Shown here piece by piece: positions 27,035 to 35,976 of a stretch of DNA of 64,000 bases (positions are counted from its first letter, which is position 1; each line of letters starts with the position of its first letter). Source of the DNA: UBA5239 sp040391785 (GTDB lineage: Bacteria; Verrucomicrobiota; Lentisphaeria; Victivallales; Victivallaceae); assembly GCA_040391785.1 (NCBI GenBank), contig JBEBXH010000024.1, forward strand, positions 1-64,000, given 5' to 3'. A program made the position numbers and the translations under genes. Below the pieces are notes generated by a model. The model saw only the letters and a list, made by a program, of their open reading frames with translations, had not been told where the DNA came from and searched no databases.

Positions 27035-27862
27035 ATGGAAAAGTCAGTTATCACCAGCCTGCAGAATCCGTCGATCAAGATGGTCTGTAAATTGCGCGAC
27101 CGGAGCGGACGCGATCAACAGCAGTTGACCGTGCTCGAAGGCTATCGGGAGCTGACTCGCGCCCTCGAATACGGCATGAAAATGGTCGATTGTTTCTACT
27201 GCCCGGAACTGTTCCTCGGCGAAAACGAATTTCCGTTGCTCGACCAGCTGGCGGCGTCCGGCGTCCGCGTCGTCGAAGTCGCCTCTCATGTGCTGACCAA
27301 AATGGCGTACCGCGAGCGCCCGGAGGGACTGATCGCCACCGCCCGCATGAAGACGCATCGCCTCGAAGACATGCCCATCGTCAAAAACGGTTTTTACCTG
27401 GTCGCCGAGGCTATCGAAAAGCCCGGCAACCTCGGTTCCATGCTCCGCTCGGCCGACGCCGCCGGAGTTGATGGCCTGATCCTCTGCGACAAGGGCACCG
27501 ATATTTATAATCCGAACGTCATCCGGGCCAGCACCGGCGCGCTTTTCTGCGTTCCGCTGGCCGAAACCGATTCCGCCACCGCGCTGGCCTGGCTGCGCCA
27601 AAATGGCATCAAAATCCTGGCTGCCACCCCGCACACCGATTACAATTATACCGACGTCGACATGACCCAGGGCGTCGCCGTCGTAGTCGGGCGCGAACAG
27701 ACCGGACTGACGCCGTTCTGGATGGATCAAGCCGATTTGCAGGTCAAAATCCCGATGCTCGGCATGATCGACTCGCTGAATGTCACCGCCGCCGCCACCA
27801 TCCTGCTTTACGAAGGCGCCCGCCAGCGGCAATGGCAGAAACCGCAGTGGGTGCGCTCATGA
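27035..27862 (+). CDS. TrmH/SpoU-family RNA methyltransferase
   Basis: A 275-residue SPOUT methyltransferase. The N-terminal substrate-binding domain starts EKSVITSLQNPSIKMVCKLR, and the knotted catalytic domain has AEAIEKPGNLGSMLRSADAA (motif 1), VVVGREQTGL (motif 2, near 222) and IDSLNVTAAATILLYEG (motif 3). It uses SAM to 2'-O-methylate rRNA or tRNA. An earlier in-frame start exists, but the conserved domain begins at the ATG at 27035. Its stop overlaps the start of the WaaP-type kinase gene, so the two are co-expressed. Confidence 0.9.
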   Translation: MEKSVITSLQNPSIKMVCKLRDRSGRDQQQLTVLEGYRELTRALEYGMKMVDCFYCPELFLGENEFPLLDQLAASGVRVVEVASHVLTKMAYRERPEGLIATARMKTHRLEDMPIVKNGFYLVAEAIEKPGNLGSMLRSADAAGVDGLILCDKGTDIYNPNVIRASTGALFCVPLAETDSATALAWLRQNGIKILAATPHTDYNYTDVDMTQGVAVVVGREQTGLTPFWMDQADLQVKIPMLGMIDSLNVTAAATILLYEGARQRQWQKPQWVRS

Positions 27863-28611
27863 ACGAAGTATTTCTGAATGACGTTTTCAAGAAATTATGG
27901 CAGGACCGCGACCCCATCGCCGAAGCCGATAAACTCGACGGTGAAGTGTTCCGCAAGGTGAAAACCCGCCGCACCTTCCGATTCGAAATCGATGGACAGG
28001 GCTATTTCGCCAAAATTCACAAAGGCATCGGCTGGCGCGAGATTTTCAAGAACCTGCTGCAGTTCAAAAAACCGGTCCTCGGCGCTTCGAACGAATACCA
28101 CGCCATCCGTCTGCTGGAAAAGCTCAACACGCCGACCATGACCCCCGCGGCCTACGCGTCGCGCGGCGGCAACCCGGCCGCCATCGAGTCCTTTCTGATT
28201 ACCGAAGAGCTCACCGACACGGTCAGCCTCGAAGATTACTGCATGAACTGGAAGGCTTCGCCGCCGCCCTTTCATGAGAAAATCACCTTGATTAAAAAGT
28301 TGGCGAAATCAGCCGCCGCCATGCATGACCACGGCATGAATCACCGCGACTGCTACATCTGCCATTTTCTGTTGAAAAAATCGACCGGCGAGCTCCACGT
28401 GATCGACTTGCACCGGGCACAAATCCGCGAACAAATTCCCTACCGTTACCGGGTGAAAGACGTGGCGGGGCTCTATTTTTCCGCTATGGATTGTGGCTTG
28501 TCGCAACGCGATTTACTGCGCTTCATCGCCACCTACGGACGCCACACGCCGCAGTTCTGGCGCGACGTCAAAGCCACCGCCGAAAAACTCTACCGCAAAG
28601 AACACCGCTGA
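27859..28611 (+). CDS. rfaP: LPS core heptose(I) kinase, WaaP/RfaP-like
   Basis: A 250-residue kinase-fold protein that closely follows WaaP: NDVFKKLWQDRDPIAEADKL, DGEVFRKVKTRRTFRFEI, ITEELTDTVSLEDYC and the catalytic-loop segment MNHRDCYICHFLL (near 165) with its Asp. WaaP phosphorylates heptose I of the LPS inner core in the cytoplasm. The ATG at 27859 overlaps the methyltransferase stop (ATGA). It converges with the glycyl-radical enzyme gene, with no gap. Confidence 0.9.
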   Translation: MNEVFLNDVFKKLWQDRDPIAEADKLDGEVFRKVKTRRTFRFEIDGQGYFAKIHKGIGWREIFKNLLQFKKPVLGASNEYHAIRLLEKLNTPTMTPAAYASRGGNPAAIESFLITEELTDTVSLEDYCMNWKASPPPFHEKITLIKKLAKSAAAMHDHGMNHRDCYICHFLLKKSTGELHVIDLHRAQIREQIPYRYRVKDVAGLYFSAMDCGLSQRDLLRFIATYGRHTPQFWRDVKATAEKLYRKEHR

Positions 28612-30864
28612 TTACATCGCCTTGTGCTTGTAACGTGCGATGATGTGATCCTGCAGCGCCGGTTCGATCAGCTTGAAGAGCTGCGAATACCCGGCCACCC
28701 GGACCGGAATATTGCCGTAATTTTCCGGGTCAGCTTTGGCCTTTTCCAGCTGCTCCGCACTCATGATGTTCCATTGCAGCTGCCCCACGCCCATGGCGAA
28801 AGCGCTCCGCAGGAGCTGCGTCATCACCACCTCGGCGTCGAGATTGGCGAACAGCGACGGATGCAAGTCCACGATCGCGGCCGACGCCCCCGCCGCCGCC
28901 GCGTGCGGCATGGCGGCGATCGAATGCAGCAGATTCGTCACCCCGTTCAAATCGCGCCCCTGGTGCGCCGAGAGGCTGTACGCCAGAGGCGCGCCCGCCA
29001 GCCGACCGTCCGGCATGGCTCCCACGTTCAGCCCGTAGTCGATGTTCAGTTTGAAGGTGAAAAGATGGACAAACAGTTGATTGTCCGGCACGCTCCAACG
29101 GTCCATCAACCCGATGAAATCCTGCGCCAGCGTCTGCGCCATTCGGTCGACGTCCTCGTGTCCGTTGCCGTATTTATCCTGATGCTGCAGCTGTTTCCGC
29201 AGACCTTCGCAGCCTTCGAAATTCCGCTGCAGCGCGGCCAGCAATTCTTCCGGCGCTACGCTCCGTTCTTCGAACACGGTTTTCCGGATCGCCTGCAGCG
29301 AATCGGCCGTATCCGGCAGCCCCATCAGGCAGATCGAGTGATAATTGTAAACCGCGCCGCCGTTGGTGATGTCACAGCCGCGCCCGATGCAGTCGTCGGT
29401 CAGCAGCGAAAGCCCCGGCAGCGGCCCGAATTCGCGCTGAAACTGCTCGTTGCGGCGGCAATGATAAATCATATCCCCGGCGAACTCCTCCACCAGTTCG
29501 TTAAACGACGCCATGAGTTCGTCGAAAGACACACACTCCGCCAGCGTTTTCCGGGGCTTGCTCATCTGCTCGCCGCTGCGCGGATCTTTACCACCGAACA
29601 AACTCAATTCCAGCACCTTGAGCAGATTGAACCACCCGGAAACCGCATGCGGATTGGCCTTGCCGGGTATAGTCAATTCGATGCACCCGATCGGAGCATA
29701 ATTCCGGGCATCCGCCAGCTCAATGCCGCGCCGGTTCAACGCCTTGACGAAACATTCGTCATTGAAGAAAAACGGAATCCCGCCGCCGCGCAGGACCAGA
29801 CTTGAGCACTGACGCAAAAACGAATCCGCCATATCCGGCGTCACCCGTACCGAGAGATCGCGGATTTCCCCGAATTCCGCGGTCGCCTCCAGCATCAGAT
29901 ACGATAAATCATTGACCGCGCATGTACCGTTTTCATCGGTCCCCCCGAGCGTGACCGCCTGAACATCGTAAGGCAGGTACAGCCGAATCGCCAGCTCGAT
30001 CAGCAGTTCTTTTGCCTCGTCGCGGCTAATCGCCCCCTTCTCCAGATCGGCCTTGTACCACGGCCACAGGATTTGATCGAGCCGCCCCAGCGAATTTGCG
30101 TTGATTCCATCCTCGGCACAGGCGATGATATGCCCGAACCACAGGAGCTGCACCGCCTCGCGAAAACTCCCGGCGCCGTTTTCGACCGCATTGCGGCAAA
30201 CCTCGGCCAGTTCCGGCCCGGCGGCCCCGGCATAACGCCGCCCCAGCATCAACCCGGCATCACAAATCATCATCGCCGCCTGCAGGAAATTTTCTCGCTT
30301 GATTCTTTCCGGCGAAGTCAGCGGATATTTGGCCAGTTCAGCCTCGATTTGCCGCCGCAGCCCGCCATAACCGTATTTGAGCAGTTTATCGTAACCGCGA
30401 ACCGAGTGATTTTCCACCCAGCCCACGGCCATAAATACTTTGCTGATATTGCGTTCGCCCCAGCTCCCGCACGCCGAAGCATTGACCGGATGCGCCTCGC
30501 CCGGCACAGTAGCGGCCACAGTGGGACTGAATTTCCGCAGTTCTTTGCGCAACTCCTCCAAGCTCAACTCCGGTTCGAGTTCCTGCAGTTCGCGCTCATC
30601 CGCATCCTCCCAACGGCTGCGGAAAGCAATCCACGGCGCCCACAACAGATGCTCACCGGCAATGCTCCACCCCTCTCCGATTTCGATATGCATCAGTTTG
30701 GTCAATTCAAGCACGGTGCCAGCCCGCAACTGCGCCAGCGAGCGCCCCGGCACTTTTCCCGCCCGGTACAGCGCCGCGTCACGGCTGAATTTGTTGAATG
30801 AAGGATTGAACGATCCGTTTCGCTGTTTGACTTCGGCCAGTAATTTTTCCAGACGTACATTCAT
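28612..30864 (-). CDS. Glycyl-radical enzyme of the pyruvate-formate-lyase superfamily, substrate unknown
   Basis: A 750-residue glycyl-radical enzyme. Key residues are intact: the active-site Cys394 and Glu396 in PIGCIELTIPG, the C-terminal radical loop PVRVAGYSQLF with Gly725, and the conserved segments NHSVRGYDKLLKYGYGGLR (near 152) and NSLGRLDQILWPWY (near 257). The C-x-E arrangement is that of the eliminase or decarboxylase branch (glycerol dehydratase, CutC, HPD), not the Cys-Cys of true PFL. Such enzymes need a radical-SAM activase, but none is seen in this window. The upstream AraC gene on the same strand probably regulates it. Anaerobic life is implied. The substrate might be a diol, polyol or amine; this is inference. 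Confidence 0.85.
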   Translation of the reverse strand: MNVRLEKLLAEVKQRNGSFNPSFNKFSRDAALYRAGKVPGRSLAQLRAGTVLELTKLMHIEIGEGWSIAGEHLLWAPWIAFRSRWEDADERELQELEPELSLEELRKELRKFSPTVAATVPGEAHPVNASACGSWGERNISKVFMAVGWVENHSVRGYDKLLKYGYGGLRRQIEAELAKYPLTSPERIKRENFLQAAMMICDAGLMLGRRYAGAAGPELAEVCRNAVENGAGSFREAVQLLWFGHIIACAEDGINANSLGRLDQILWPWYKADLEKGAISRDEAKELLIELAIRLYLPYDVQAVTLGGTDENGTCAVNDLSYLMLEATAEFGEIRDLSVRVTPDMADSFLRQCSSLVLRGGGIPFFFNDECFVKALNRRGIELADARNYAPIGCIELTIPGKANPHAVSGWFNLLKVLELSLFGGKDPRSGEQMSKPRKTLAECVSFDELMASFNELVEEFAGDMIYHCRRNEQFQREFGPLPGLSLLTDDCIGRGCDITNGGAVYNYHSICLMGLPDTADSLQAIRKTVFEERSVAPEELLAALQRNFEGCEGLRKQLQHQDKYGNGHEDVDRMAQTLAQDFIGLMDRWSVPDNQLFVHLFTFKLNIDYGLNVGAMPDGRLAGAPLAYSLSAHQGRDLNGVTNLLHSIAAMPHAAAAGASAAIVDLHPSLFANLDAEVVMTQLLRSAFAMGVGQLQWNIMSAEQLEKAKADPENYGNIPVRVAGYSQLFKLIEPALQDHIIARYKHKAM

Positions 30865-30875
30865 AATCGGCTGCT

Positions 30876-30909
30876 CCTGTTTTTTATTTATAAAATAACT
30901 GAAAACAGG
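30876..30909 (-). promoter_or_regulatory. Inverted repeat in the leader of the glycyl-radical enzyme gene
   Basis: Perfect 8-bp arms CCTGTTTT (30876-30883) and AAAACAGG (30902-30909) with an 18-base spacer. The gene-proximal arm runs into the AGGAG ribosome-binding site, so the dyad could be an operator or a structure that hides the site. Confidence 0.4.
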
Positions 30910-30944
30910 AAAACCGGCAAGATGACAGGTGACTGATCTTTTAT

Positions 30945-31811
30945 CTAATCGTCCAGAAACAGATATTTATCGCGAAATTCACCCGGGGCAATATCGCTCA
31001 AGCTTTTGAATATTCGTCCGAAGTGATGTACATCGGCGAAGCCACATTCCGCCGCCACCGCCTTGATCGGGGTATCGCTGGTGCTCAGCAGATAACGCGC
31101 CCGCTCGACCTGCGCCTGCCGCCGGAATTCGCCCACCGACAGCCCGGTCCTTTCCCGGAAAACCGCCGCCAGGTGCGAACGGCTGACGCCGAGCTTTTTC
31201 GCCAGCGTGGTCAGCGTCCACGGCCGGTCCAATTCGCCGCGCAGGATTTCCTGCGCCCGCAGCACGATTTTTTCGGCGCTACCGCTGCCGGGCGAAATCC
31301 CCCGGCTTTCTTCCAATAGCAAGGCCAGTATTTCCAGCATCCGGCCGCGCCGGTAGAGCTTGGCGGAACCGTTCATCAGCAGCCCTTGGAAGAGCTCTTC
31401 ATAACGCTGAGGCTGCATCAGCTTCAAGCTGTCGGCCCACTCGGGACTCAATACCAGCTTCCCCGGCGCCGCGTCGTCCGGGCACGGAAACGGCGAGGCG
31501 TATTCACTTTTATCCTCAAGATCGAAGTGAATGTTGAACATCCGCACCGTCGCCTCGTCATTCAGGCGGAAATCGTACCCCTGCCCCGGGCGAACCAGAA
31601 ACACCCTCCCCGGCTCAACCGGATACCTTCGCCCGTTCAAAAAATACTCCCCGGAGCCTGTCACGAAATAATGCAGCGCATGGTCGCCGATCCGCTCCTT
31701 GCGCAAAGTCCGCGCGCCCCGCCCCAACGGATAATCGTGCGCCAGCCGCACCTCCGGCGCATACGGCAGCGGCTCCTCGGGAATAAACACATGAAAACGG
31801 CCATGACTCAT
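30945..31811 (-). CDS. AraC-family transcriptional regulator
   Basis: A 288-residue regulator. The N-terminal cupin-like part has HYFVTGSGEYFLNGRRYPVE and VFLVRPGQGYDFRLN (near 45-75); the C-terminal AraC HTH pair is LTTLAKKLGVSRSHLAAVFR and IKAVAAECGFADVHHFGRIF, ending in LSDIAPGEFRDKY. The ATG at 31811 is chosen because the cupin domain starts there and a GAGAG lies upstream. It is co-directional with the glycyl-radical enzyme gene (80 bases upstream of it) and divergent from glpK, so it could control either. Confidence 0.88.
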   Translation of the reverse strand: MSHGRFHVFIPEEPLPYAPEVRLAHDYPLGRGARTLRKERIGDHALHYFVTGSGEYFLNGRRYPVEPGRVFLVRPGQGYDFRLNDEATVRMFNIHFDLEDKSEYASPFPCPDDAAPGKLVLSPEWADSLKLMQPQRYEELFQGLLMNGSAKLYRRGRMLEILALLLEESRGISPGSGSAEKIVLRAQEILRGELDRPWTLTTLAKKLGVSRSHLAAVFRERTGLSVGEFRRQAQVERARYLLSTSDTPIKAVAAECGFADVHHFGRIFKSLSDIAPGEFRDKYLFLDD

Positions 31812-31860
31812 AACGAACTCTCTTTTTTTACAAAATACACTGCCGCCCGGTAAATGCAAA

Positions 31861-31897
31861 TTGACAAAACCGCTCTTCCGGTTTATGGTACACCATA
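31861..31897 (+). promoter_or_regulatory. glpK promoter with palindromic operator candidate
   Basis: TTGACA (31861-31866), a 17-base spacer and TATGGT (31884-31889). The -10 element is one arm of the dyad TATGGT-AC-ACCATA (31884-31897), so a bound protein would cover it. Confidence 0.55.
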
Positions 31898-31912
31898 ATC
31901 ACGAGGTGAATC

Positions 31913-33367
31913 ATGGATGCCGGATATATTCTTGCCATTGACCAGGGAACCACCAGTTCCCGCGCCGTATTGTTCGATACGGAGTTGAAACCGCTCGGCT
32001 CCGCCGGACGCGAATTCGAGCAACACTATCCGCAAAGCGGCTGGGTGGAACACGAGCCGGACGACCTTTTCGGCAGTGTTTTCGAATCGGTCAGCGAGGT
32101 CATGCGCAAATTCAAGGTATCACCGCGCCAGATCAAATCCATCGGCATCGCCAATCAGCGCGAAACCACGCTGGTGTGGAACCGCCGCACCGGGCAGCCC
32201 GTTCACCGCGCCATCGTCTGGCAGTGCCGCCGCACCGCCACCCTCTGCCGCCAGCTGGAAGCCGACGGCCTCACCGAGTACATCCGCCACAACACCGGGT
32301 TGATTGTCGATCCGTATTTCTCGGCCACCAAAATCAAATGGATTCTCGACAATGTCAAAGATCTGAACCTCGACGACCTGCTGTTCGGCACCGTGGAAAC
32401 CTACCTGATCTGGAAGCTCACCGAGGGCAAATCGCACATCACCGATTACACCAATGCCGCCCGCACCATGCTCTTTAATATCCGTACGCTGGACTGGGAC
32501 GATACACTGCTCGCCAAGCTCGGCATTCCGCGCTCGATGATGCCCAAGGTGGTGCCGTCGAGCGGTCAGGCCGCCGTCTGCAGCCATCCGCTTTTTGACC
32601 GGACGCCCATCCCGATCTGCGGCATCGCGGGCGACCAGCAGGCCGCGCTTTACGGACAGTTCTGCGACCGCCCCGGCGAAATGAAAATCACCTATGGCAC
32701 CGGCGCGTTCCTGCTGCTGAATACCGGCTCCGAATTCATCGAAAGCTGTCACGGGCTGGTCACCACTCTCGGCGCGAACACCCGCCCCGGCAAGCCCGAA
32801 TATGTGCTGGAGGGCTCCGTGTTCATGGCCGGCGCCATCATGCAATGGCTGCGCGATGGCATCGGCATCCTGCCGGACGTCTCCAAAGCCGCCGAAATCG
32901 CCTCCTCCATCCCCGACACCGGCGGCGTCTGCCTCGTTCCAGCCTTCACCGGGCTCGGCGCGCCCTATTGGAATTCGGATGCCCGCGCCGCCCTCACCGG
33001 CATGACCCGCGGCACCTCGCGCAAAGAAATCATCCGCGCCGCCGAAGAAGCAATCGCCTTCCAGTGCGCCGACCTGATTGACGCCATGCGCAACGACATC
33101 GGCAAGCCGATCCACAAAATCCGCGTCGACGGCGGCGCTGCCCGCGATCCGTTTCTCCTGCAGTTCCAATCCGATATCCTCAACTGTACCGTCGAGCGGC
33201 CACCCTACCTCGAAACCACAGTCCTCGGCGCGGCCCGCCTCGCACTCGGCGCGGATTGTTGTCAAATCGCGGACGCTTCCGCCACTTTTGAGCCAAAAAT
33301 TACGGCCCGGGAGCGGGAGGAGCACCTCCAACGCTGGCACCGGGCCGTGGAATCGGTAATCGGATAA
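31913..33367 (+). CDS. glpK: Glycerol kinase
   Basis: GlpK makes sn-glycerol-3-phosphate from glycerol and ATP. The 484-residue FGGY-type kinase has AIDQGTTSSRAVLFD (residues 8-22), IGIANQRETTLVWNR near 78, IVDPYFSATKIKWILDN near 130, ITYGTGAFLLLNTG near 262 and DGGAARDPFLLQFQSDIL near 405, all in the positions of true glycerol kinases. A GAGGTG ribosome-binding site precedes the ATG. No glycerol facilitator or glycerol-3-phosphate dehydrogenase is adjacent. Confidence 0.94.
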   Translation: MDAGYILAIDQGTTSSRAVLFDTELKPLGSAGREFEQHYPQSGWVEHEPDDLFGSVFESVSEVMRKFKVSPRQIKSIGIANQRETTLVWNRRTGQPVHRAIVWQCRRTATLCRQLEADGLTEYIRHNTGLIVDPYFSATKIKWILDNVKDLNLDDLLFGTVETYLIWKLTEGKSHITDYTNAARTMLFNIRTLDWDDTLLAKLGIPRSMMPKVVPSSGQAAVCSHPLFDRTPIPICGIAGDQQAALYGQFCDRPGEMKITYGTGAFLLLNTGSEFIESCHGLVTTLGANTRPGKPEYVLEGSVFMAGAIMQWLRDGIGILPDVSKAAEIASSIPDTGGVCLVPAFTGLGAPYWNSDARAALTGMTRGTSRKEIIRAAEEAIAFQCADLIDAMRNDIGKPIHKIRVDGGAARDPFLLQFQSDILNCTVERPPYLETTVLGAARLALGADCCQIADASATFEPKITAREREEHLQRWHRAVESVIG

Positions 33368-33368
33368 T

Positions 33369-34400
33369 TTATTTGAGCATCATGCTCAAGATGTAATAAT
33401 TGAGTTCTTCGTAATCGCGCTCGGCCTGCAACTTGGCGATCATTTTATCATCCAGCGAACGGCTGATTTCGAGCAGTTTCAGGAAGATTTTGCGGCTGTA
33501 GTCGAGATGCTTCAGCGCGGTTTTATCCTTCTGCGTGCGCATCACTTTCACGTCCAAACCGACCCATTCGCCGTTCTGGCCGAAACCGTTTTTGTCGAGC
33601 ACGCGCACCTGGTTCAAGGCGCGACGCGGGTCGACCGCGCCGAAGGTCAGATCCTGGTCGAATTTCAGGCTGTTCTGGTCGTTCAAATGCACGCTCCAGA
33701 GCTTTTTGTGCGCCATGGCGAAACCCATTTCGTCGGAGGGCGAGAGATTGGCCAAAAGCGCGTGGGCGGTCTCGATCAGGCAGCCGATGCGGCCCGGATC
33801 GGAGGTCATCAGCCCCATCGCGATCGCGTGGCCGATGGTCGGAATGTAGGTGTGGTCCATCGGCTCGTTCGGCTTCGACTCGATCATCACGCGAACGTTC
33901 TTGTCGTAGTCGAGAACCATCTGCAGCGCTTCGGCGATTTTTTCGGTGGCCCAGGCGGGGTCTTTCGCCTCGCGGATGTAGGTGCCTTCGCGCGCCAGCC
34001 ACAGCACGATGTTCTTGGTGCCGAGGGCGTTGGCGATATCGACGGTGCGTTTGGTGCGGTCGAGCGCGTACTGGCGGCACTTCGGGCAATTGCTGGTGTA
34101 GCCGCCGTCGACGGTACGCGGGTCCATCCACAGGCGCGGCGCGACGAATTCGGCGGTCAGGCCGTGGCCGTCGAGCACTTTTTTGACCGCGGCGGCTTCT
34201 TTGATGATCTGCTTCGGGGTCAGTTCGTCCATGTTCGGCACGGCGTCGTCGTCGTGGAACTGCACGCCGTCGAAGCCCATTTTCTTGTACATTTTGAGCT
34301 TGGCGTTGAACTCGATGCTCTGCCGCACTTCGGGACCGAACGGGTCCGCACCCTCGTGAATGTTCCACGGGCCAAATGAAAATCTGAATACTCCTGCCAT
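33369..34400 (-). CDS. Xylose-isomerase-like TIM-barrel sugar isomerase
   Basis: A 343-residue TIM barrel related to class I xylose isomerase. The signatures are GVQFHDDDAVPN (near 45-56; catalytic His and Asp), LWMDPRTVDGG, IVLWLAREGTYI near 129 in place of WGGREG, and VMIESKPNEPMDHTYIP near 170 with the metal-binding Glu. It is somewhat shorter than xylose isomerase. It is the last gene of the seven-gene operon that starts at 39265, so its substrate is probably an intermediate of the same unknown sugar or cyclitol pathway. Confidence 0.8.
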   Translation of the reverse strand: MAGVFRFSFGPWNIHEGADPFGPEVRQSIEFNAKLKMYKKMGFDGVQFHDDDAVPNMDELTPKQIIKEAAAVKKVLDGHGLTAEFVAPRLWMDPRTVDGGYTSNCPKCRQYALDRTKRTVDIANALGTKNIVLWLAREGTYIREAKDPAWATEKIAEALQMVLDYDKNVRVMIESKPNEPMDHTYIPTIGHAIAMGLMTSDPGRIGCLIETAHALLANLSPSDEMGFAMAHKKLWSVHLNDQNSLKFDQDLTFGAVDPRRALNQVRVLDKNGFGQNGEWVGLDVKVMRTQKDKTALKHLDYSRKIFLKLLEISRSLDDKMIAKLQAERDYEELNYYILSMMLK

Positions 34401-34412
34401 GATTGTTTCTCC

Positions 34413-35159
34413 TTATCTGCCAAGTAGTTTCTTTAAATATTCAATGCTGATTTTCGCACTTTCGAACTGCGGACGTTTGCAGATGTCCTGTTCGTAAATC
34501 AGCCATTCGCAAATCGTGCCGCGGGCGGCTTCCGCGCAGGCGGCCAGGTCGATTTTGCCGGTGCCGAGCTCAGTAAACGAACCATCCTCTTTGTCCATAT
34601 CTTTCATATGGAGTTGCGGCAGGCGGTCGGCGTATTTCTTGATGTAGCGGACCGGGCACTCGCCGCCCTTGGTCACCCAGTAAACGTCCAGTTCGGCCTG
34701 AACCTGTTTGGCGTCGGTGCGGTTGAAAATGATGTCCTGCGCGTATTCCTCGCCGATCTTTTCGAATTCCGCCGCGTGATTGTGATAGGTGAACTGCAGT
34801 CCGCGCGCGGCGGCGGCTTTGCCGACACTGGCGCACTGGGCGACTACGTCGTCGATGATTTCGCTGAACTTGCCGCCGCGGCTGATCGTCACGTACTTGC
34901 AGCCGAGCGCTTTGGCGTAGTCGAACACCTTGTTGTCCGGATCGTCGAAATCAGTGGCCGACACGTGCATGCCGCAGGTTTTCAGGCCGATTTCTTTGGT
35001 GTACGCCGCCAGTTCGTCCGGCTCCATGCCGCCGAAGTTGAAGGCGAATTCCGCGCCGTCACATCCGAGCTTCGCCAGTTCCTTCAAAACGCCTTTGAAG
35101 TCTTGTTGCAGGGGTTCGCGGATGGTGTAGAGTTGGATGCCGATTTTCATGTCTTTCAT
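34413..35159 (-). CDS. Sugar phosphate isomerase/epimerase
   Basis: A 248-residue TIM barrel of the IolE/AP-endonuclease-2 type: KIGIQLYTIREPLQQDFKG at the N-terminus, FTYHNHAAEFEKIG near 131, QAELDVYWVTKGGECP near 161 and LPQLHMKDMDKEDGSF near 184, which supply the usual metal ligands. It resembles the protein at 24397-25158. One base separates it from the amidohydrolase stop upstream and 12 bases from the downstream isomerase gene. In the operon it probably interconverts a keto and an aldo form or epimerises a carbon. Confidence 0.83.
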   Translation of the reverse strand: MKDMKIGIQLYTIREPLQQDFKGVLKELAKLGCDGAEFAFNFGGMEPDELAAYTKEIGLKTCGMHVSATDFDDPDNKVFDYAKALGCKYVTISRGGKFSEIIDDVVAQCASVGKAAAARGLQFTYHNHAAEFEKIGEEYAQDIIFNRTDAKQVQAELDVYWVTKGGECPVRYIKKYADRLPQLHMKDMDKEDGSFTELGTGKIDLAACAEAARGTICEWLIYEQDICKRPQFESAKISIEYLKKLLGR

Positions 35160-35160
35160 T

Positions 35161-35976
35161 TTACCAGTCCTTTCCGAGTAAGTTATCGATGTTGCGGTAT
35201 AAAATATTGCGCATGTCGTCTTCGCTGATTTTGGCGGCCAGAATGCCGCCGATGCCCTGGAATTCGTCGAACCACGGCAGGTCGGTACCGTACAGAATCC
35301 GCTCGCTGCCGGCGATTTCCACCAGTTTCTCCACCATGCCGGTAGTGCCGGGAATGCTGGTCAACTCGAAGTAGACGTTGTCCGGGCAAGCTTGGTGAAG
35401 CCGCGCCACGCCGTCCCAGTCCGGGCGGAACGAATGGCCCATGAAAAAGCTGACTTTCGGGTATTTCTGCGCCAGCTCGATCATCATATTGATTTCGGTA
35501 TACCGGTCACCGCCCCAAGTGTGGAACAAAATCGGCAATCCGCGCTCGTTGGCGAACTTGAACGCCGGTTCATACGCCTTGCCGTCAGCGGTCTTGCCGT
35601 GATAAGCCGAAAGGAATTTGAAGCCGATCGCCGCCGGGGCCCATTTATCGAACGACTTGACGTCCTCGATCACCCGCTCCGGATGGTTCGGATTCACCGC
35701 CACGTACATCCGCAGGATATCCGGATACTGACGCGTAATTTCAAACACTTCCTGATTGGAAAAATCCGGTGTCCACAGCGCATAATGATGCGAAAACACT
35801 AACTTCGTCACCCCCGCTTTGCGCAAATGCGCCACCATGGCATCCGCCTCGGCGCGCTTGAAATAAATCTGCCCGTGCGCCCCCATGTGCCCATGCATGT
35901 CATAAACCGGAATCCCGGCGCGGCCATGGTTCCAATAGGCTTCCGCCAGCGAACCCTTTTCTTCCCAGATACTCAT
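35161..35976 (-). CDS. Amidohydrolase-2-family TIM-barrel hydrolase (paralogue 1)
   Basis: A 271-residue metal-dependent hydrolase of the amidohydrolase 2 family. It has the N-terminal YDMHGHMGAHGQIYF with the H-x-H pair, a middle LPILFHTWGGDRY His, VSFFMGHSFRPDWDG, and a C-terminal ERILYGTDLPWFDEF with the final Asp. This family includes lactonases and decarboxylases acting on sugar acids and aromatic acids. It overlaps the following paralogue by ATGA, so the two are translated together. No signal peptide. Confidence 0.82.
   Translation of the reverse strand: MSIWEEKGSLAEAYWNHGRAGIPVYDMHGHMGAHGQIYFKRAEADAMVAHLRKAGVTKLVFSHHYALWTPDFSNQEVFEITRQYPDILRMYVAVNPNHPERVIEDVKSFDKWAPAAIGFKFLSAYHGKTADGKAYEPAFKFANERGLPILFHTWGGDRYTEINMMIELAQKYPKVSFFMGHSFRPDWDGVARLHQACPDNVYFELTSIPGTTGMVEKLVEIAGSERILYGTDLPWFDEFQGIGGILAAKISEDDMRNILYRNIDNLLGKDW

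Noticed and set aside
28612..30864. True pyruvate formate-lyase
   Set aside because: The active site has GCIE, not the Cys-Cys pair of PFL, so that name would mislead on function.
32120..33340. A 406-codon open frame on the minus strand
   Set aside because: Antisense to glpK; long only because of high-GC codon bias.
33373..33389. TTGAGCATCATGCTCAA palindrome after glpK
   Set aside because: It has a one-base centre, so it cannot form a good hairpin, has no T run, and lies within the coding end of the xylose-isomerase-like gene (codons for SMMLK and stop).
33507..34379. Open frames of 290 codons (+) and 281 codons (-, other frame)
   Set aside because: Both lie over the xylose-isomerase-like gene, whose FHDDD and metal-ligand motifs settle the frame; the minus-strand alternative is Arg-rich nonsense.
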